Source: Glossina fuscipes (Eukaryota; Arthropoda; Insecta; Diptera; Glossinidae). Taken from it: DNA of 64,000 nucleotides. The position numbers and the translations under genes are program-made. The stretch covers positions 8,846,780-8,910,779 of the forward strand of contig NW_023998417.1 in NCBI RefSeq assembly GCF_014805625.2, written 5' to 3'. Below the pieces are notes generated by a model. The model was not told the origin of the DNA. It did no database searches and saw only the letters and a list, made by a program, of their open reading frames with translations. Each line of letters opens with the position of its first letter. Within the stretch, counting starts at the first letter, position 1. Of the stretch, positions 14,144 through 26,371 are shown one piece after another.

Positions 14144-14386
14144 ATGAAAATCAAAGTGGATGCAACGAATATTTCTAAATTAAAAGTTAACGATAAAATG
14201 CCACAAGTGTCTGCTGCCCATCATCATGATGTTGGAGACATGGAATTAGTCGACACGGTCTCCGACTTAGATGATAAAGAGAATTTGGTATCGTTAAAAG
14301 CTCAAGAAGATGATTCCTTTGATATTTTACCACATTTAATAACAACAACAACAAGTACAACTACAACAGCACGTAATAATCTTATC
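14144..14386 (+). CDS. kay: First coding exon, isoform A-like N-terminus (possible kayak/Fos)
   Basis: An 81-codon exon that opens with MKIKVDATNISKLKVN and ends with ARNNLI at a consensus donor, GTAAGT (14387-14392). Translation would stop three codons into the intron. An in-frame TAG at 14132 lies four codons upstream of the ATG, so this ATG is the first possible start. Composition looks coding and differs from its surroundings: an acidic stretch (about residues 32-59, rich in D and E) is followed by a Thr/Ser-rich stretch (about 67-75), as in the disordered N-terminus of a transcription factor. There is no membrane segment, signal peptide or catalytic motif. It ends in phase 0. The Lys/Val-rich start and the TTT...RNNLI ending recall Drosophila kayak (Fra), the Fos-type bZIP partner of Jun. 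That is memory, not a search. The bZIP domain would be in a downstream exon not present here. Confidence 0.55.
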
Positions 14387-17300
14387 GTAAGTTAATATTA
14401 ATTCTATTCTCCATTTTGCTTTATTTCTTTTTGTTTCAACATTTTTTTTTGCATCTCAATAAACTAACTGGCGCAAATGCTTATTACATTAACAACAACG
14501 CAATATCGCGCTCAGGCACCACTCGAGTACAAAATGTGTTTAATTAAAATAAGCGAGACAGCAATATTCTTCATAAAGTAAGTTTTGCATACACATCAGC
14601 TAACCATGCGTTAAATACTTTTTTGTGCTACGTTGAAGTGTAGTGTAGGGTATTATAAGCGCGTTTTTCATTGCTAGTTGTGTTAAAAAGCAAAAAGTGC
14701 TGAGGTTGCACATGTACGTTTATCTCACGGATTTGGATTCCCGCGTTTAGTTGAATGAATATTTGCAAAATAAAACAACAAAAAAAGCTATCACCAACAC
14801 TAGAAGAAGAAGAGGTGCTTTTGTTTTATTTGATTTTTATAAATTAAAAGATTTCGCGTAGAGAGAACCTATACTGTTTAACGGAAATTACTGAAAAACC
14901 CATGGACCATTAATATAAAAATTGTCAAATAAGGAAATATTTGAGGTGGATGTGTCTGGAAGAAGAAATGTTTACATGTTCTAAAGAAGGCCGGGAATTC
15001 TTTACGCCGGCAATGTCATAGAAAGAAAAGACGCCGACGTAATTTCACTCTTGATTTGAGAGTCCTGGCTACTACAAAAGGCAATACCGCTTCTCAGCAA
15101 CGACAATTCATATTTTGTGGACATTCAATCATAATTGATATTTAATGTAACAGTTTTTCAGACATATATGACCGAGGGTAAAAGTCGACTAACCCGTCAG
15201 ATCTAAGAAGAGGAATAATGGAGAATTTATGTGCATATGTTTAGCATTTTATCCTTTATAAGCATTTTGTGTTGCATAGAAAATAATAAAAATAACTTGT
15301 CGCCTCGAACTTTGACGATAAGTAGAGCGATTTCAAATCGATCGTTTTGAGGATGGAAGAATTCAATATAAATGTTCGCTACAAAGCTACAATTAGTTTA
15401 GGTAAAGCACAACAAAATAAGTATTCTATTTTATTTTTATTTCGATTAAAATTTAACGATTTAACGCGACTCATAAACTGTATTAAAAAAAAACAAAAAA
15501 GTACAAAAACTTGTTATTTTCTCATACAATCTTTGTTAAAGGTTATACTACATATTATCGCGAATTTCTATACCCCACATACCCTTTTTGTATAGAAGTT
15601 TTTCCGCTCTTCTGCTCTCTTTTGCTCTTATCACTATTCACTGTGCACAGTTTATAAAATAATTCTTAATAAAAAAAAAAATCGTAAATTAAAAAATAAA
15701 TTAATTGAATTTTATTGCATTACATGTACGTTTGTGCTTTTCTGTTAATCGATTGATACCCGCTGCTCTGTTGCTCTATTGTTTAGTATTTTTTTTTTGT
15801 TTCTTTTTTTTTACGCTTTGTTTCTCTATTTAAACGCAGTGTTGCAAATATGCTTTTGAATTTTAATTCATATTTTTATAATTCTAAATACGTACGTACC
15901 TGCCATAATATAATAAATTTTTGTTTCATAAAGCCACGATTGAACACATTTAAAACCTTATGCGATAGCGCGTCGAATGATCACATTTTTTTTTTTTTTT
16001 TTTCGTATTCTTTTTATTTGCAATTATCGTTTAATTTTCGGTTTCCTTTTATCACATATTTATCTGCAGGTTTTATAATTCATTTTGTTTCTCCAATTGG
16101 AATTTTTGTATTTACTTTTTTTGACATTTCGTGTAGAGAGCAAAAGTAAATATTCCTTTGGTTTCTCTCTCTTTTGCTCTCTCTCGTTTTTTGTTTACTT
16201 TTGTTTTATTTCATGCGAGTAGTTTTGTTTTTCTTTCACATGTACATATTTCTGTCAGTACTTTCTTCAATTAAGAGGTCAAAGTACACTCTTGCGCCCA
16301 AAACGGAAATATTCGCTTACTCGCAAATTAACTTGAAAGCTATGGAAAATTAACCTTTCGCAAGATTAGCGAAAAGAAAGTTTCTTTTGTTGCTTACACA
16401 ATCCGAAAATGTTAAGCATCTCTCTTATATTATTCTAGTAATGTTATTATATTTAGTTAAGTGATAAATATATCGCGCAATGTCATGTAATACAATGATT
16501 TAATTGACATATTGAGGCTGTTATTACAAGTTTGGGAAAACTCTAGGGAAAGGCAGCAAATATTTGTTGCTCGTTCTACTCCGTTTTTTTGTTTATTTTT
16601 AATGAGTTAAACTTTAACGTATTTGTGTTTTTAAGGAAATGTATTTTCAAAGCAAGTTATTTTTAATTTGCGATAGATATAAAGTTCACGTTTTCATAAC
16701 CTTTATGAGAAATTACTTTTTCATATTTTGCTCTCTAAAATACGAAAATATTTTTAATGAGTTTCCGACAAAATAATTGAAGAAATTTTTTAAAATTTAT
16801 AAAAAGAAAAGAAAAAAATTAATAACAGTTGACTTGCTTATGATTGAAAATTTCATAAAAATGAAGTTACTTACGGCTTATGTCTATCTCCGCTGAACGG
16901 GTTTTTCTTACATCCCTCAATTGAACAATCGTCTTCCTATTCTGCCAGTGAATGTTTGCAAAAATTTTTAAAATTGCTATCCGCAGGAAATCATAAGAAA
17001 TTTTATTTTCGACATAATGGCATTCAATTTTTTTTTAAATCTGCTTAACTTTTTTGGCGGTGGAGTTTTTAACTTTCTGCTTCATATTTTTCAGAGTTGG
17101 GACTCTAGCAAGGGTAAAGACGAGTACGCCTACAGACAGAGAAACATGTTTAATTCCAGCACATCTGGATGCTGCAAACCGGACAATTTTGACTTCATAT
17201 AGGAGTCTTTGTCAGCTATGAAAACAATTTTCGTATACCAGCAGAGTGTGTTTGCCAATTGCGAAGCGAAGTTAGGGCTTCTGTCTTCTCATGACACTTT

Positions 17301-19347
17301 AAGCAAACGCGTTCATGTTTGAGAGAAGTTAAGAAATAAAAGAATGTACGTACCTTGAGACATACAAATCTCTTGCTCTGCATTTTCTATGCGGAGCACA
17401 TTAAAGAAAAAATCCTGCAGTCTGTGTCTTAAGGGATAACAAACACAAACAAATTGTCACTAATAAAAAATTCGATCTCTACGCTCTATATATTATTTCA
17501 ATTAATAATCACTTCGGATTTCTTTCTTCTTTAATTTGCTTTTTGCATTCCTCTTGTATATACCCATCGCATAGAGGTAATTACATATATTGGCATTGAT
17601 GTCAACAGATAATATGTCGCATAGCATATAACTTTTTAATGTAAAATTATTTAATTTATTTAGCAACAAGGTCAAGGCTTCAAATATAAAATCGTGAAAT
17701 AATAAACAACAAAAGTATACACAAAGCGAATACATATCGCATACAAAAGCGAAAATGTCAATAATTACAACAACAACAATGAAAAAAAAAAAAAAAAACA
17801 AAATTTAGATTCACATATGTATGCGTGCACACACATCAAAACATATATGTGACAAAAGTCACGATTATATGATAAATGCAATCGAAAAAAACATAAATAA
17901 AGCATTAAAAATAAAAAAATATAAAAGAATTGAAAATACGTAAAAAAAAAAACTGGTCAACTTATAATTAAAAATTAAATTTATATCCATCGAAAATTCT
18001 ACACCCACTTCAAAATATTGTCTTTACACACATGTATACGTACATATATAATCATCGCATGTATGTCATACTTTTTAATTTGGAAACATTGCCGAGTTTC
18101 GATAATAAAGCATTGAACTGAAATTTCGCGCGTTACCGGTTCCATTGAATTGAATTGAATTGAATAGAATTACATTTATAATCGAATCAGAAAATTTGTA
18201 TGTAGGTATGCGCATTATATTCCTACCGCATAATTAACGTCGGCAAGAGCACTCCTTGCAAGGTCAACTATTAAATATTAGCAGAGAGTTGGTGGATTCA
18301 TTTTTTTTTTTTTTTTTTGTTGGTTATAGTGACATCATTCGAGTTAAATATTTAAAATGTAATAAAATTTATAGCAAGAGAGAACAATCAACAAAACTGT
18401 ATTCGCCTTAAGGCGACGATTATTTGACTATACCCATGACCTCAAACATCTAGATTATAATTTCAAAATAATTAAACGTGAGAACATAAGTTGATCATCC
18501 GGCAGAATATCTACAATGGCTTTTCAGAAGAATGTTTCTTATGTTTACAAAGTTTTGTTTATTGTTGTAGATATCTTTGTAGACGTTTGACGCTCGTTTC
18601 CAAATTTATTCTATGGTCATCAACCGTGGATGCCATAGGCTAAGTTTTAATATTCTAAGCCGTGAAAACGGGAATCTTTCATCGACCATGATGACCATTA
18701 GATTGACAGGAGAAATCGATGTCAAATCGTATGACGATCAAGAGTAAGGCACAGACGGTGCAAAGTAAACTCTTGTTTATATATATATTTTATTTATTTA
18801 CTGATCTATCCAAGTCGATTGAGATCATTTCCCATTTCATTTTTTAGTTGAAAGCGGAAAATATTCTTATAACAAATCAGATCACGATGTGACTTTCAGT
18901 CACTTATGATTACCATGAAAATAATTTAACTATTACTGCTTTTGTTTATTCTCTCTTATCATTAACAATCTGCGGATAGGTTGGTGACTTAAAGGAAGAG
19001 AGGCAGTAGTCTTTGTAAATGTTTGAAAATGGACATAACATGCCCAGTGGTGCTTGTAGGTTAAAGGACCATAAAGCACTATAAAAGCACTAAAAAACGA
19101 CAAGTCGCGGTAATGTGTTGTACATAACTCCTGGACGAGTGCTTGGAAACGCTGAGAAAGCTCTGCAGTCTCGTTAAAGGATTTAAATGTTGGACAAATT
19201 TCTTTCATCTCTGCGGGACATATGGCCGGGATTTTCCTATATATATAAGCATAACATAGCTCAATTTACTCCGACGCTCAAGGGTATCGACACTTTTGGA
19301 CACACTTTCGCCGCCCATGAGAATCTGAACCATTCATTGTATGTGAG

Positions 19348-19391
19348 TGGGGGGCCCCCAAGCAAAGTTTGAAGGCTTTCGCCTTTGCTTG
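19348..19391. other. GC-rich inverted repeat / potential hairpin
   Basis: A G6C5 block at 19349-19359 is followed by CAAGCAAAG (19359-19367) and its reverse complement CTTTGCTTG (19383-19391) across a 15-nt loop. It is out of keeping with the AT-rich surroundings. It could be a stem in a transcript or the remnant of a mobile element. I have no function to offer. Confidence 0.4.
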
Positions 19392-19432
19392 CGTTTTATA
19401 TCTGATTTTGAGCAAATATAATTTTTTTCTAG

Positions 19433-19544
19433 CTAGCATCTAAGCCTCTCGGCTTTATTAAAAAGTCTACCGAACTTGAGATTTGAACCCACGACCATTA
19501 AAGTTGAAAGTCGAGACTTTTGCCTACTCGGCCACTCAGGCGGA
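19433..19544 (-). repeat. tRNA-derived SINE with A and B boxes
   Basis: On the minus strand it opens with TCCGCCTGAGTGGCCGAGTA. The A-box-like TGGCCGAGTAGG is complementary to about 19523-19534, and the B-box GGGTTCAAATCTC is complementary to 19478-19490. The head resembles a class II tRNA (Ser/Leu type) whose variable arm has been rearranged. It matches the 34.4-kb copy base for base over long stretches, down to GATGCTAG, then diverges into an A-rich tail, so the 3' half of the body is missing. The boxes are RNA polymerase III promoter elements by established knowledge. Activity of this copy is unknown. Confidence 0.85.
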
Positions 19545-21326
19545 TGTCCCTTCAATTATACTACGTTGTCGTACAACATAAGTTTTAGTATTTAAAAAAA
19601 AAAATTTTATTTCTTTGGTTTCGTGCTAGAAAAACCATTTCGTGTAAAAAAAGTTCATTTGCTTTCAATTGTACGAACTCGTGTTACTTGCCTGGTGTAA
19701 AAAAAAAGAATTGGACGCGTATTGCTGCAAATCTTATTTCATAAGATAAACGATCGTTACAAATTTAACGTACAAATGTTGCCTTTACACTTAAACCAGA
19801 TTAAAAAGCGTTTTGTAACATTTTCAGAAAAAAGATCAAAAACATGTTATCACAAAAAAGAATTGTGCAAACCTTCAAAAATAAATAACATGCTTAAACA
19901 TGCTAAAAAGCACATGCCAAATATACTCATACACACACAGGAACATATATATATATATATATATGGATATCTGAGCGTTAAGAGAGCTTATAATAATGTG
20001 TCTTATAAAAAAAAAAGCTAAAGCATATGTGTTGCATCTTTAATGGTATTTATGAAACCAACCACTCCTTTGTGAAATGTTTGTAAAATGAAGCCAGCCA
20101 AGCATTAAAGAGTAGACCTTGATATTTAGAAGAAACTACACGCGATAGCACAAAATGCTTCTTCTTCTTTTTTTCTTTTCTTTTAGTCCGAAACTTCTAC
20201 AAAAATACGAGCCGAGAAATAAGTTTCTCTTATTCTTTGATTTACCTTGAATATGTGAATAAAGAGCACAAAACACTTTCTCTTTGAGTGTAACACTCGT
20301 TTAGAAAGGAAAAAAAAAGTAAAAAACAAAAACAAATGACACTAAAAAGCTTAAACACTTACTTACTTCTTGCCTTTCTCTATACGGCACAGTTGAGTGT
20401 ATTTTGTTGTCGTTTATGTTTTTCTTCTTCTTCTTCTTCTTGTTTATTTATTTTTTTGTGCTACGACTTTTGTATCTTCTTAAACCTAGAAAATCCCTCG
20501 CTCCGTACACTGTGAAGCACACACGTATAGAGAGATAGGTGCTGCGCTTGCATAGCCTTAAATATTTATACATGAATTCTTGGTAAAAGCCGTATGAGTC
20601 ATCACTTTAGCGTACGGTTTCATTCATGAATGAATTTTTTAAAAAGAAATTATATTATATGCATACCGCACACACATATGCATACATCTAGAGTGGTTAC
20701 GTGTGCGTATGCCTGCATACATGTGTGTATGTATTTTTGTATATATATATATATATATTTTAAACTTGTTACATATCATAGGAATTTTAACTGTTTTTCT
20801 CTGTTTTTCTTTTATAAATTGAATATTGTGACTTTGTTTGTGTCGTATGTTTGCATGTTTGTTTATATAAAAATATTATACATTCATATATATATATATA
20901 TACAATGTAGATGTTGCAAAGTTAACTGACAAGATGTTTTTCTAGCTCTTTTTTTTTTTTTTATTTAATAGCAAATCTTTCATAACATTTGTGTTTGTGA
21001 ATGTATTTCACTTCTTCATTAAATATTTACACACGTTTTCTGTGTTCCTCTTTTTTCCCTCCGTCTCCCCCGTCCGACTCCCTGTTTAAATACATATATT
21101 TTCATAGACATTGTAGCCAATATTTGCTATTTGCTGTTTTCCTGTACAATGTATACATTTTTTTTTTTTTTCCTATTTTTGTTTGCTTTTGTCCTACCAA
21201 GTTTGGTTTTTCCGCTCTTGACTCTTGTTACTTAAGCACATTGTAAAATGCGCGCAGTGACCGACCTATCAAAAAAAAACGTATAAACATTGAAAAAAGG
21301 ATACAAAAAACCAACTACTTAAGAAC

Positions 21327-21348
21327 ATATATATATATATATATATAT
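21327..21348. repeat. (TA)n microsatellite
   Basis: A pure run of about 11 TA units, just before the degenerate tandem-repeat block. Confidence 0.95.
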
Positions 21349-21499
21349 CTGTCGATCTTTTCAAATGACGGAAATGAAATGCATCTAAATCAAAAAGCTT
21401 TTCCGCTTTCAATTTTCCAACGAATATATATATGTATAGGTTTTAAAATTGACATCAAAATTCAATTTGATATAAAATTGAGTTAAGGTTAGGTTTATG

Positions 21500-22262
21500 T
21501 AAGACTTCGCCTACACGTTTTCATAGCATATTACGCTTATGTTTATATAGGATTTTATTTTTACCTTTATGTTTCCAATTTCAAGCATTTTACGCTTATT
21601 CTTATGTTGCTTACGCTTCACATTTCCACTTCCACATCTCCGCCTTTTGTGCTTATGCTTATATAATAGTTTGCATTTTCGATTCCAAAGCATTTTACGC
21701 TTACGCTTACATCGGAGTTTATATTTATATTTACCTCTATGTGGAATTTTACAGTTATGCTTACATAGCCTTTACGTTTAGAAAGCATTTTACACTTATT
21801 CCTATGTTGCTTATGCTTCACATTTCCATCGCACTCTGTGCTTATGTTTGCAAAAGACTTTGCATTTCCGATTCCTAAAGCATTTTACGCTTATGCTTAC
21901 ATAGCACTTTACCTTTACGTTTCCAAAGCATTTTACATTTTAATAGGAGTTTATCTATCTATTATGCCTAACTGGCACTTCATCTTTGCGATCCCCAAAC
22001 ATTTTAAGTTTATGCAAGCGTAAGATGTTATCTTAATCTTTACGCTTACATAGCATTCTATGCTTTTACTTATGTAAGACTATAGAACACATTTACGTTT
22101 CCAGAACATCTTACGCTTATGCTTATATACGACTTTACCTTTACCTGTGTAATTATGTTGCGTTTTGCACTCTTAGGCTTATGTAAATCGTTATTTTCGT
22201 ATTTATGCAACACTTTCCATTCTTGCTTATGTAGCATCATCCCTTTACGCTTGGATAGCAAA
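21500..22262. repeat. Degenerate tandem repeat with 200-bp higher-order period
   Basis: Roughly 760 bp is built from variants of a short unit of about 20 nt, of the form TTTACGCTTATGCTTACATA, joined by linkers like GTTTCCAAAGCATT. A longer block starting GCATTTTACGCTTATT at 21585 recurs as GCATTTTACACTTATT at 21785, exactly 200 bp later. It includes the shared CTTATGTTGCTT and CACATTTCCA segments, which gives a two-level structure. Open frames exist on both strands (for example 21511-21693 minus, Lys/His-rich), but they follow from the repeat and have no coding signal. It lies in the intron about 600 bp before the exon at 22868. Confidence 0.8.
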
Positions 22263-22867
22263 GAGCTAACGTTTCCATACCAATTTAATCCTCCTCACGT
22301 TGTTATTATCCTTGGGAAATACATGCAAATAACTGCAAGTAATTAAAAATTTGTTTTTATTTTCAAAAGACATTTAAGTGATGGAAGAGATTCGTTGTAA
22401 GCCTGATTTTTTTTTTTGCTTATTTCTTATTAGCTTTTGTCTCTTGTTATTCTTTTGTTTATCATCGTTGAATTTTCTTGGAAATTTTTGCTTTGCGTCC
22501 TTAAGTATTTAAGGTTTTTCGCAATAAAGAGTTTTTTTGTTTTTTTTCTTTCTCTCTTTCATGTTTAAATTGTGGGTTTTTTTCCTCATTTTATCGTTTC
22601 CGCAAAATTTTTGGCAATCAAATTTATCAAACGCGTGTTTGTATGCGTGCAAAATTAAATTGGTTTGCTTTGCTTGGAATTTCCGCTTTAATTGAGATTT
22701 TTATGAATTTGTTTTTTTTTTTCTTTTTTTGTTGTTGTTAAATTTTTATAGCTCTAACTTATGAAATGAGAAAACTTGATAGAAAATTTTAATATATGAA
22801 AATTGAAGGAAAAAAGAAAAGAATTTCTTTTATATTATAATATTACAAGGCATCATCTCAATTGCAG

Positions 22868-22960
22868 ATGGAAGAGATGGGAAACAAAGGTAAAGACCAC
22901 CAACAAGCCAGTCGTAGCGTAAATTTAAGCACAGCCAGCATTCGTAGTATGGACATAAAA
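22868..22960 (+). CDS. kay: Internal 31-codon exon, length-symmetric (possible kayak/Fos)
   Basis: The acceptor CAATTGCAG ends at 22867. The open phase-0 frame begins MEEMGNKGKDHQQASRSVNL and ends with RSMDIK before a GT donor (GTAATC, 22961) that is weaker than the other donors here. At 93 nt it is a multiple of three and enters and leaves in phase 0, so it can be included or skipped without changing frame. It joins the 14144 exon in frame, and its Ser/Gln-rich content continues that disordered N-terminus. An earlier donor (AAAG|GTAAAG at about 22890) would make a 22-nt exon and break the frame, so I prefer the longer form. The gene name depends on the 14144 exon. Expression is not shown by the sequence. 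Confidence 0.5.
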
Positions 22961-24029
22961 GTAATCTGTGTTCCACATATCAAATCAATCACATTTTCTA
23001 ATCACATTTATTATTGCTCTTGAACGAAGCACTGTAATCTTTGTAACCTTAAGTAACTTTCAAGGATAAATTTTCCTTTTGATATCAATTTTTTTTTTTT
23101 TTTTTTGTTTTCATCCTGCCACGTTAGTCTTCTAAGAAAGGTTTACATTTTATTGCATATATTTCCCGGTTTAGAAGAGTTTTATAAATTGTTTTCAGGT
23201 GACCTTTTACTTTCTTCAACAATTTGTTTGTTTGTACATGTAAACAAACCAACACAATCGCATATTATTGACTCTTACTTAACCCCATTGTCAAGTAAAA
23301 AAAAGTTAAAAGTTGTCTGTAAAGATTTTAATTATTGCAGCAATAAATTATAAAAGCAAATGACGATATTACACAAACGAATGTCTAATTATTAAACTGT
23401 AAGCATCAATACTGCTGAGTTGAAGAAATATGTTATTGTAATTCAATCAAAAAGTAGTAGTAGGGTGTGTGGATATGATTTTGCGTTTTATTATGGGGGA
23501 GAGTATCAGCACTAGGAGAATGTTTACCGCATCCATTAAGCAGACAGACAACCAGATGGATAGGCAGACACGCTTGAAGTGATTAACAATTGGATGCTAA
23601 AGTATTTGAGTCTTTTTTCTAGATGTTTGTCAAACGTTTTGACAAAATGCATACATCTTTCATTTTTCGGTGATGGGAGAGAGAGAGAGAGAGAAAGGGA
23701 AAAATCATATCGTTATCTTTTGCCATTCAGTTTTTAATAAAAAGTAACAAGAAAAAAGAAAAACACTTATTTGAATATATGTTATATAAATAAATTTTTA
23801 TTATTATGTAATTTGCAAAATGCAACGCACTGTAGTCCTTGATATATAGTTTCTTTTTTCTTTTTTTTTTTTCTTTGAGGAAATGCGTCTTTGTATTCGT
23901 ATACGTTTCCAGCTAAAGTACTTACTATCGCTTCTCTAAGAAAAAGTTTTTTTCAATTTTATTTTTTTACGATATCTTATTGTGGAAACTTTTTGATAAG
24001 AGTAACATAGAAGATAAATCGATGTAAAT

Positions 24030-24037
24030 TGACGTCA
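24030..24037. promoter_or_regulatory. Perfect CRE palindrome TGACGTCA
   Basis: The second exact CRE/ATF element, about 1 kb downstream of the 22868-22960 exon. It could bind CREB/ATF or Fos-containing dimers. Function is inference. Confidence 0.35.
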
Positions 24038-24211
24038 ACGAAATAAATTCATTTATAAGTCTAGATAATGTATAAGAACTTTTTATTATGCCTAACACGG
24101 TTAGAGGGCGGTACACTATAATAATGTCATCGTTTCTCTAACAATCATGTTACGCAGAGAATGAACTGTACATAGTCCTAAGATATGTAAACGATAGAAA
24201 TTTAACTATGT

Positions 24212-24232
24212 CCGTCTGTCTGTCTGTCTGTC
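24212..24232. repeat. (TGTC)n tetranucleotide run
   Basis: Five CTGT-type units following a CCGTC. This sequence type is common inside decayed dipteran dispersed repeats, so it may be part of one and not an independent microsatellite. Confidence 0.85.
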
Positions 24233-25322
24233 TTCTTGCCTGCTCTCGATTGTGCGAGTAAACTCTTACGTCGCTTAACAAGTTGCAAGTTGGTGCCAAT
24301 AATCGCTACTGCTCTGAAAGAGTTAGTTTTCTCTTCTCACTCTTCCAATGTATCCACGAATTTGCTTATAACTAATGAGAAATTAAAAAAAGACCAAGAA
24401 TAACTATCTGCCACCTATCTCGTAATCGTAAACGTACTGGGCCACAATTAATTAAATACTTATCCGTGCAAAAATGCCGGCCCATCGAGTGAAGAGACTG
24501 AAAAATCACAATAAACAAAGAAAACGTGAAATTTGCGGTTAGAGTGCATGAGGTCTATGTATTCTCGATAGGTAGAAAAAATTCGCCCAAAGATAACTCG
24601 TACTTAATTTCGTAATAAAAAAGAGTAAATCCGATGAAAAAATTTAATTCAATTTTCTTGAAATTTTCAATGTCTACAACTTTTATGTGTAGATTTTATT
24701 TAACAATCACATGACTAATGTTTTATTACTATACAATAATGATAGTAATAAAATAAAAAATAAAAAAAAAAAGAAGAAGGTAACCGTAATTATTAATGAA
24801 ATAATGTACTTGAGTTTATTTCCGTAATTTAAGATATGATTGTAATCAATCAAAGTTCATTTCTTGAAATCCTGGAAATGAAATCATATTCAAGTTTTCA
24901 AGACACGTTTCGAAAACGATCGATTTGTAGTTTTTCTTATTATAACGCATATATTTCTACTTAAAAAAGCAGACCAGTATGGTAACCACACAATGGACAG
25001 ACGTCTTAGTTTATTTTTAGCTTTCGTGTTTTTTTTTTTTAATTCCTTTGAACGGAAATTGCGTATAATTTTGCGACTTCCGTTGTCAAAAAAATATTGC
25101 AACTTATTATAAAAAACAAGAAAAAATTCTTATAAAATACATTAAACGTTAAAAAATATTAAATACAGTAAGCATTTCAATGCACATGCACGGTACGTGT
25201 GCGCAAAAATATGTTATTTGCGTCAGTTCAAAGTATTCCTTGTATGGTATGGAATAACAGGTTAATACGTTTTCTGAATATGTAAATATAATCAAAGGGC
25301 GTGAAGATAAATTCAAGCTTAT

Positions 25323-25350
25323 AACTACTACTACTACTACTACTACTACT
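25323..25350. repeat. (ACT)n microsatellite
   Basis: About nine ACT units. It is translatable as poly-Val or poly-Ser on the minus strand, but there is no sign that it is coding. Confidence 0.95.
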
Positions 25351-26315
25351 AACAAAGACGCTGAGATTTGTTCGGCTAGTCAGGTGGATAAATGCAAGAA
25401 GAGATATAAGAAAGTCTTGTATTTTATTCTTCCTGTGTGAACGTAAAGAGCTTGGCATAGCTAATGTTCGTACAATTTTTGTAAGGTCAATATCGAATAT
25501 GCTTATGAAATATATTTACTTTTTTACGGTTTTATTTTTCCTTCGCTATGGCACATAGTGTTTAAGAACAATTTTTATATCTCCAGCTTGGTCTCCCTAC
25601 TTTAATACATTGAGTGCTGTTAGTAGTTCAAAAGAATGACAGGCAGATAGCCGGAGCTTCATTTATATAAAATCTAACAATATGCATCAGTTGTTCGATT
25701 CGCTATATATTTTGAAGTTACCTTTAAAATGGCAACAAATCATACAACAAAACGGTGCATATTTGACTCAAATCGGACAATCCGAAGCATGTTAAATAAA
25801 TAAAGTCCTGAAGTTCATATAAAAATAATGGATTTCTTTTTCCCCAAACTAATATATATTCTGGCCGCGCCAAGAATTTTCGATCCGTATTTCTTTGTTG
25901 AATTTTTTTTTTTCTTCACGTACGTTTCTTCATATATGCTGACTTTGCGTAAATCAAGCTTAGAATTGGGCAGAGTTTGCAAACAATTATGCCTACAATT
26001 GCTAAGAATCTGCAATCACGTAGGGTGTGGAGAAAAAGGGCGGTTATGTCGAAATTACCGAATTTCGCTTAGTTATAATGAATATTCAATCTGTGAAGGC
26101 ATAATATTTACCGATCGAGCATATATACCCTTATTAGGCTACGGCCAGACCACATCTCTCTATCCTCATTTGTTTCTGTCCGACTAACTGCCTTCATGTA
26201 TGAATAGGATAATTACCCGAGTGACGGGTCATATTTTTAATAAGAAGAAAATATCATCAAGCATTTTAAAATATTCAATGAATAAATACATATATATAAA
26301 TAATAATTTTAATAT

Positions 26316-26346
26316 ATCTCTTCTTTTTTTTTTTTTGCAGGTAAGT
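26316..26346 (+). promoter_or_regulatory. Recursive splice site (ratchet point), AG|GTAAGT
   Basis: A long pyrimidine tract runs into TTTTTTGCAG ending at 26340 and is followed at once by GTAAGT (26341-26346). The combination of a strong acceptor with a perfect donor and zero bases between them is the signature of Drosophila ratchet points. These split long introns into pieces removed stepwise, regenerating a 5' splice site after each step. It lies on the same strand as the three exons and in an intron that runs at least from 22961 to the window end. A second GTAAGT follows 31 nt later (see next entry). The motif is seen directly. Use in splicing is inference. Confidence 0.7.
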
Positions 26347-26371
26347 TTCTTCACATTCTTCAACGATAGTA
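26341..26371 (+). other. Cryptic 31-nt recursive-splicing exon
   Basis: Directly after the zero-length site, 31 nt run to a second consensus donor, A|GTAAGTAAC, at 26372. Short cryptic exons of this kind have been described downstream of recursive splice sites in Drosophila. They let exon definition recognise the acceptor before the regenerated donor wins and removes them. Since 31 is not a multiple of three, inclusion would shift the frame. That fits an intermediate better than a coding exon. No transcript evidence is available. Confidence 0.5.

Larger units (their letters stand above)
14387..22867 (+). other. Intron between first coding exon and exon at 22868
   Basis: The donor is GTAAGT at 14387. 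The acceptor is the weak-pyrimidine CAATTGCAG ending at 22867. Contents are AT-rich sequence, a 12-bp palindrome at 15640-15651, a SINE at 19433-19544, a hairpin at 19348-19391, TTC and TA microsatellites, and the degenerate tandem repeat at 21500-22262. I see no gene nested in it. A segment at 17097-17202 has an AG before it and an open frame, but no donor that convinces. Confidence 0.55.

Noticed and set aside
17097..17202. Possible exon after TTTTTCAG, frame SWDSSKGKDEYAYRQ
   Set aside because: There is an acceptor-like AG, but no good donor before the stop except GTAAAG after 19 nt. Without conservation data it cannot be separated from chance.
19433..19544. True tRNA gene
   Set aside because: It has A and B boxes, but the arms do not pair as a tRNA. 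The same unit recurs with a non-tRNA body and tail, so it is a SINE.
21511..22261. Lys/His-rich and hydrophobic frames on both strands
   Set aside because: They are a by-product of the degenerate tandem repeat, which is open in several frames at once.
25828..26187. 119-codon open frame just left of the ratchet point
   Set aside because: Its start is dominated by poly-T-encoded Phe. The later Cys-containing part fits no zinc-finger spacing I recognise.
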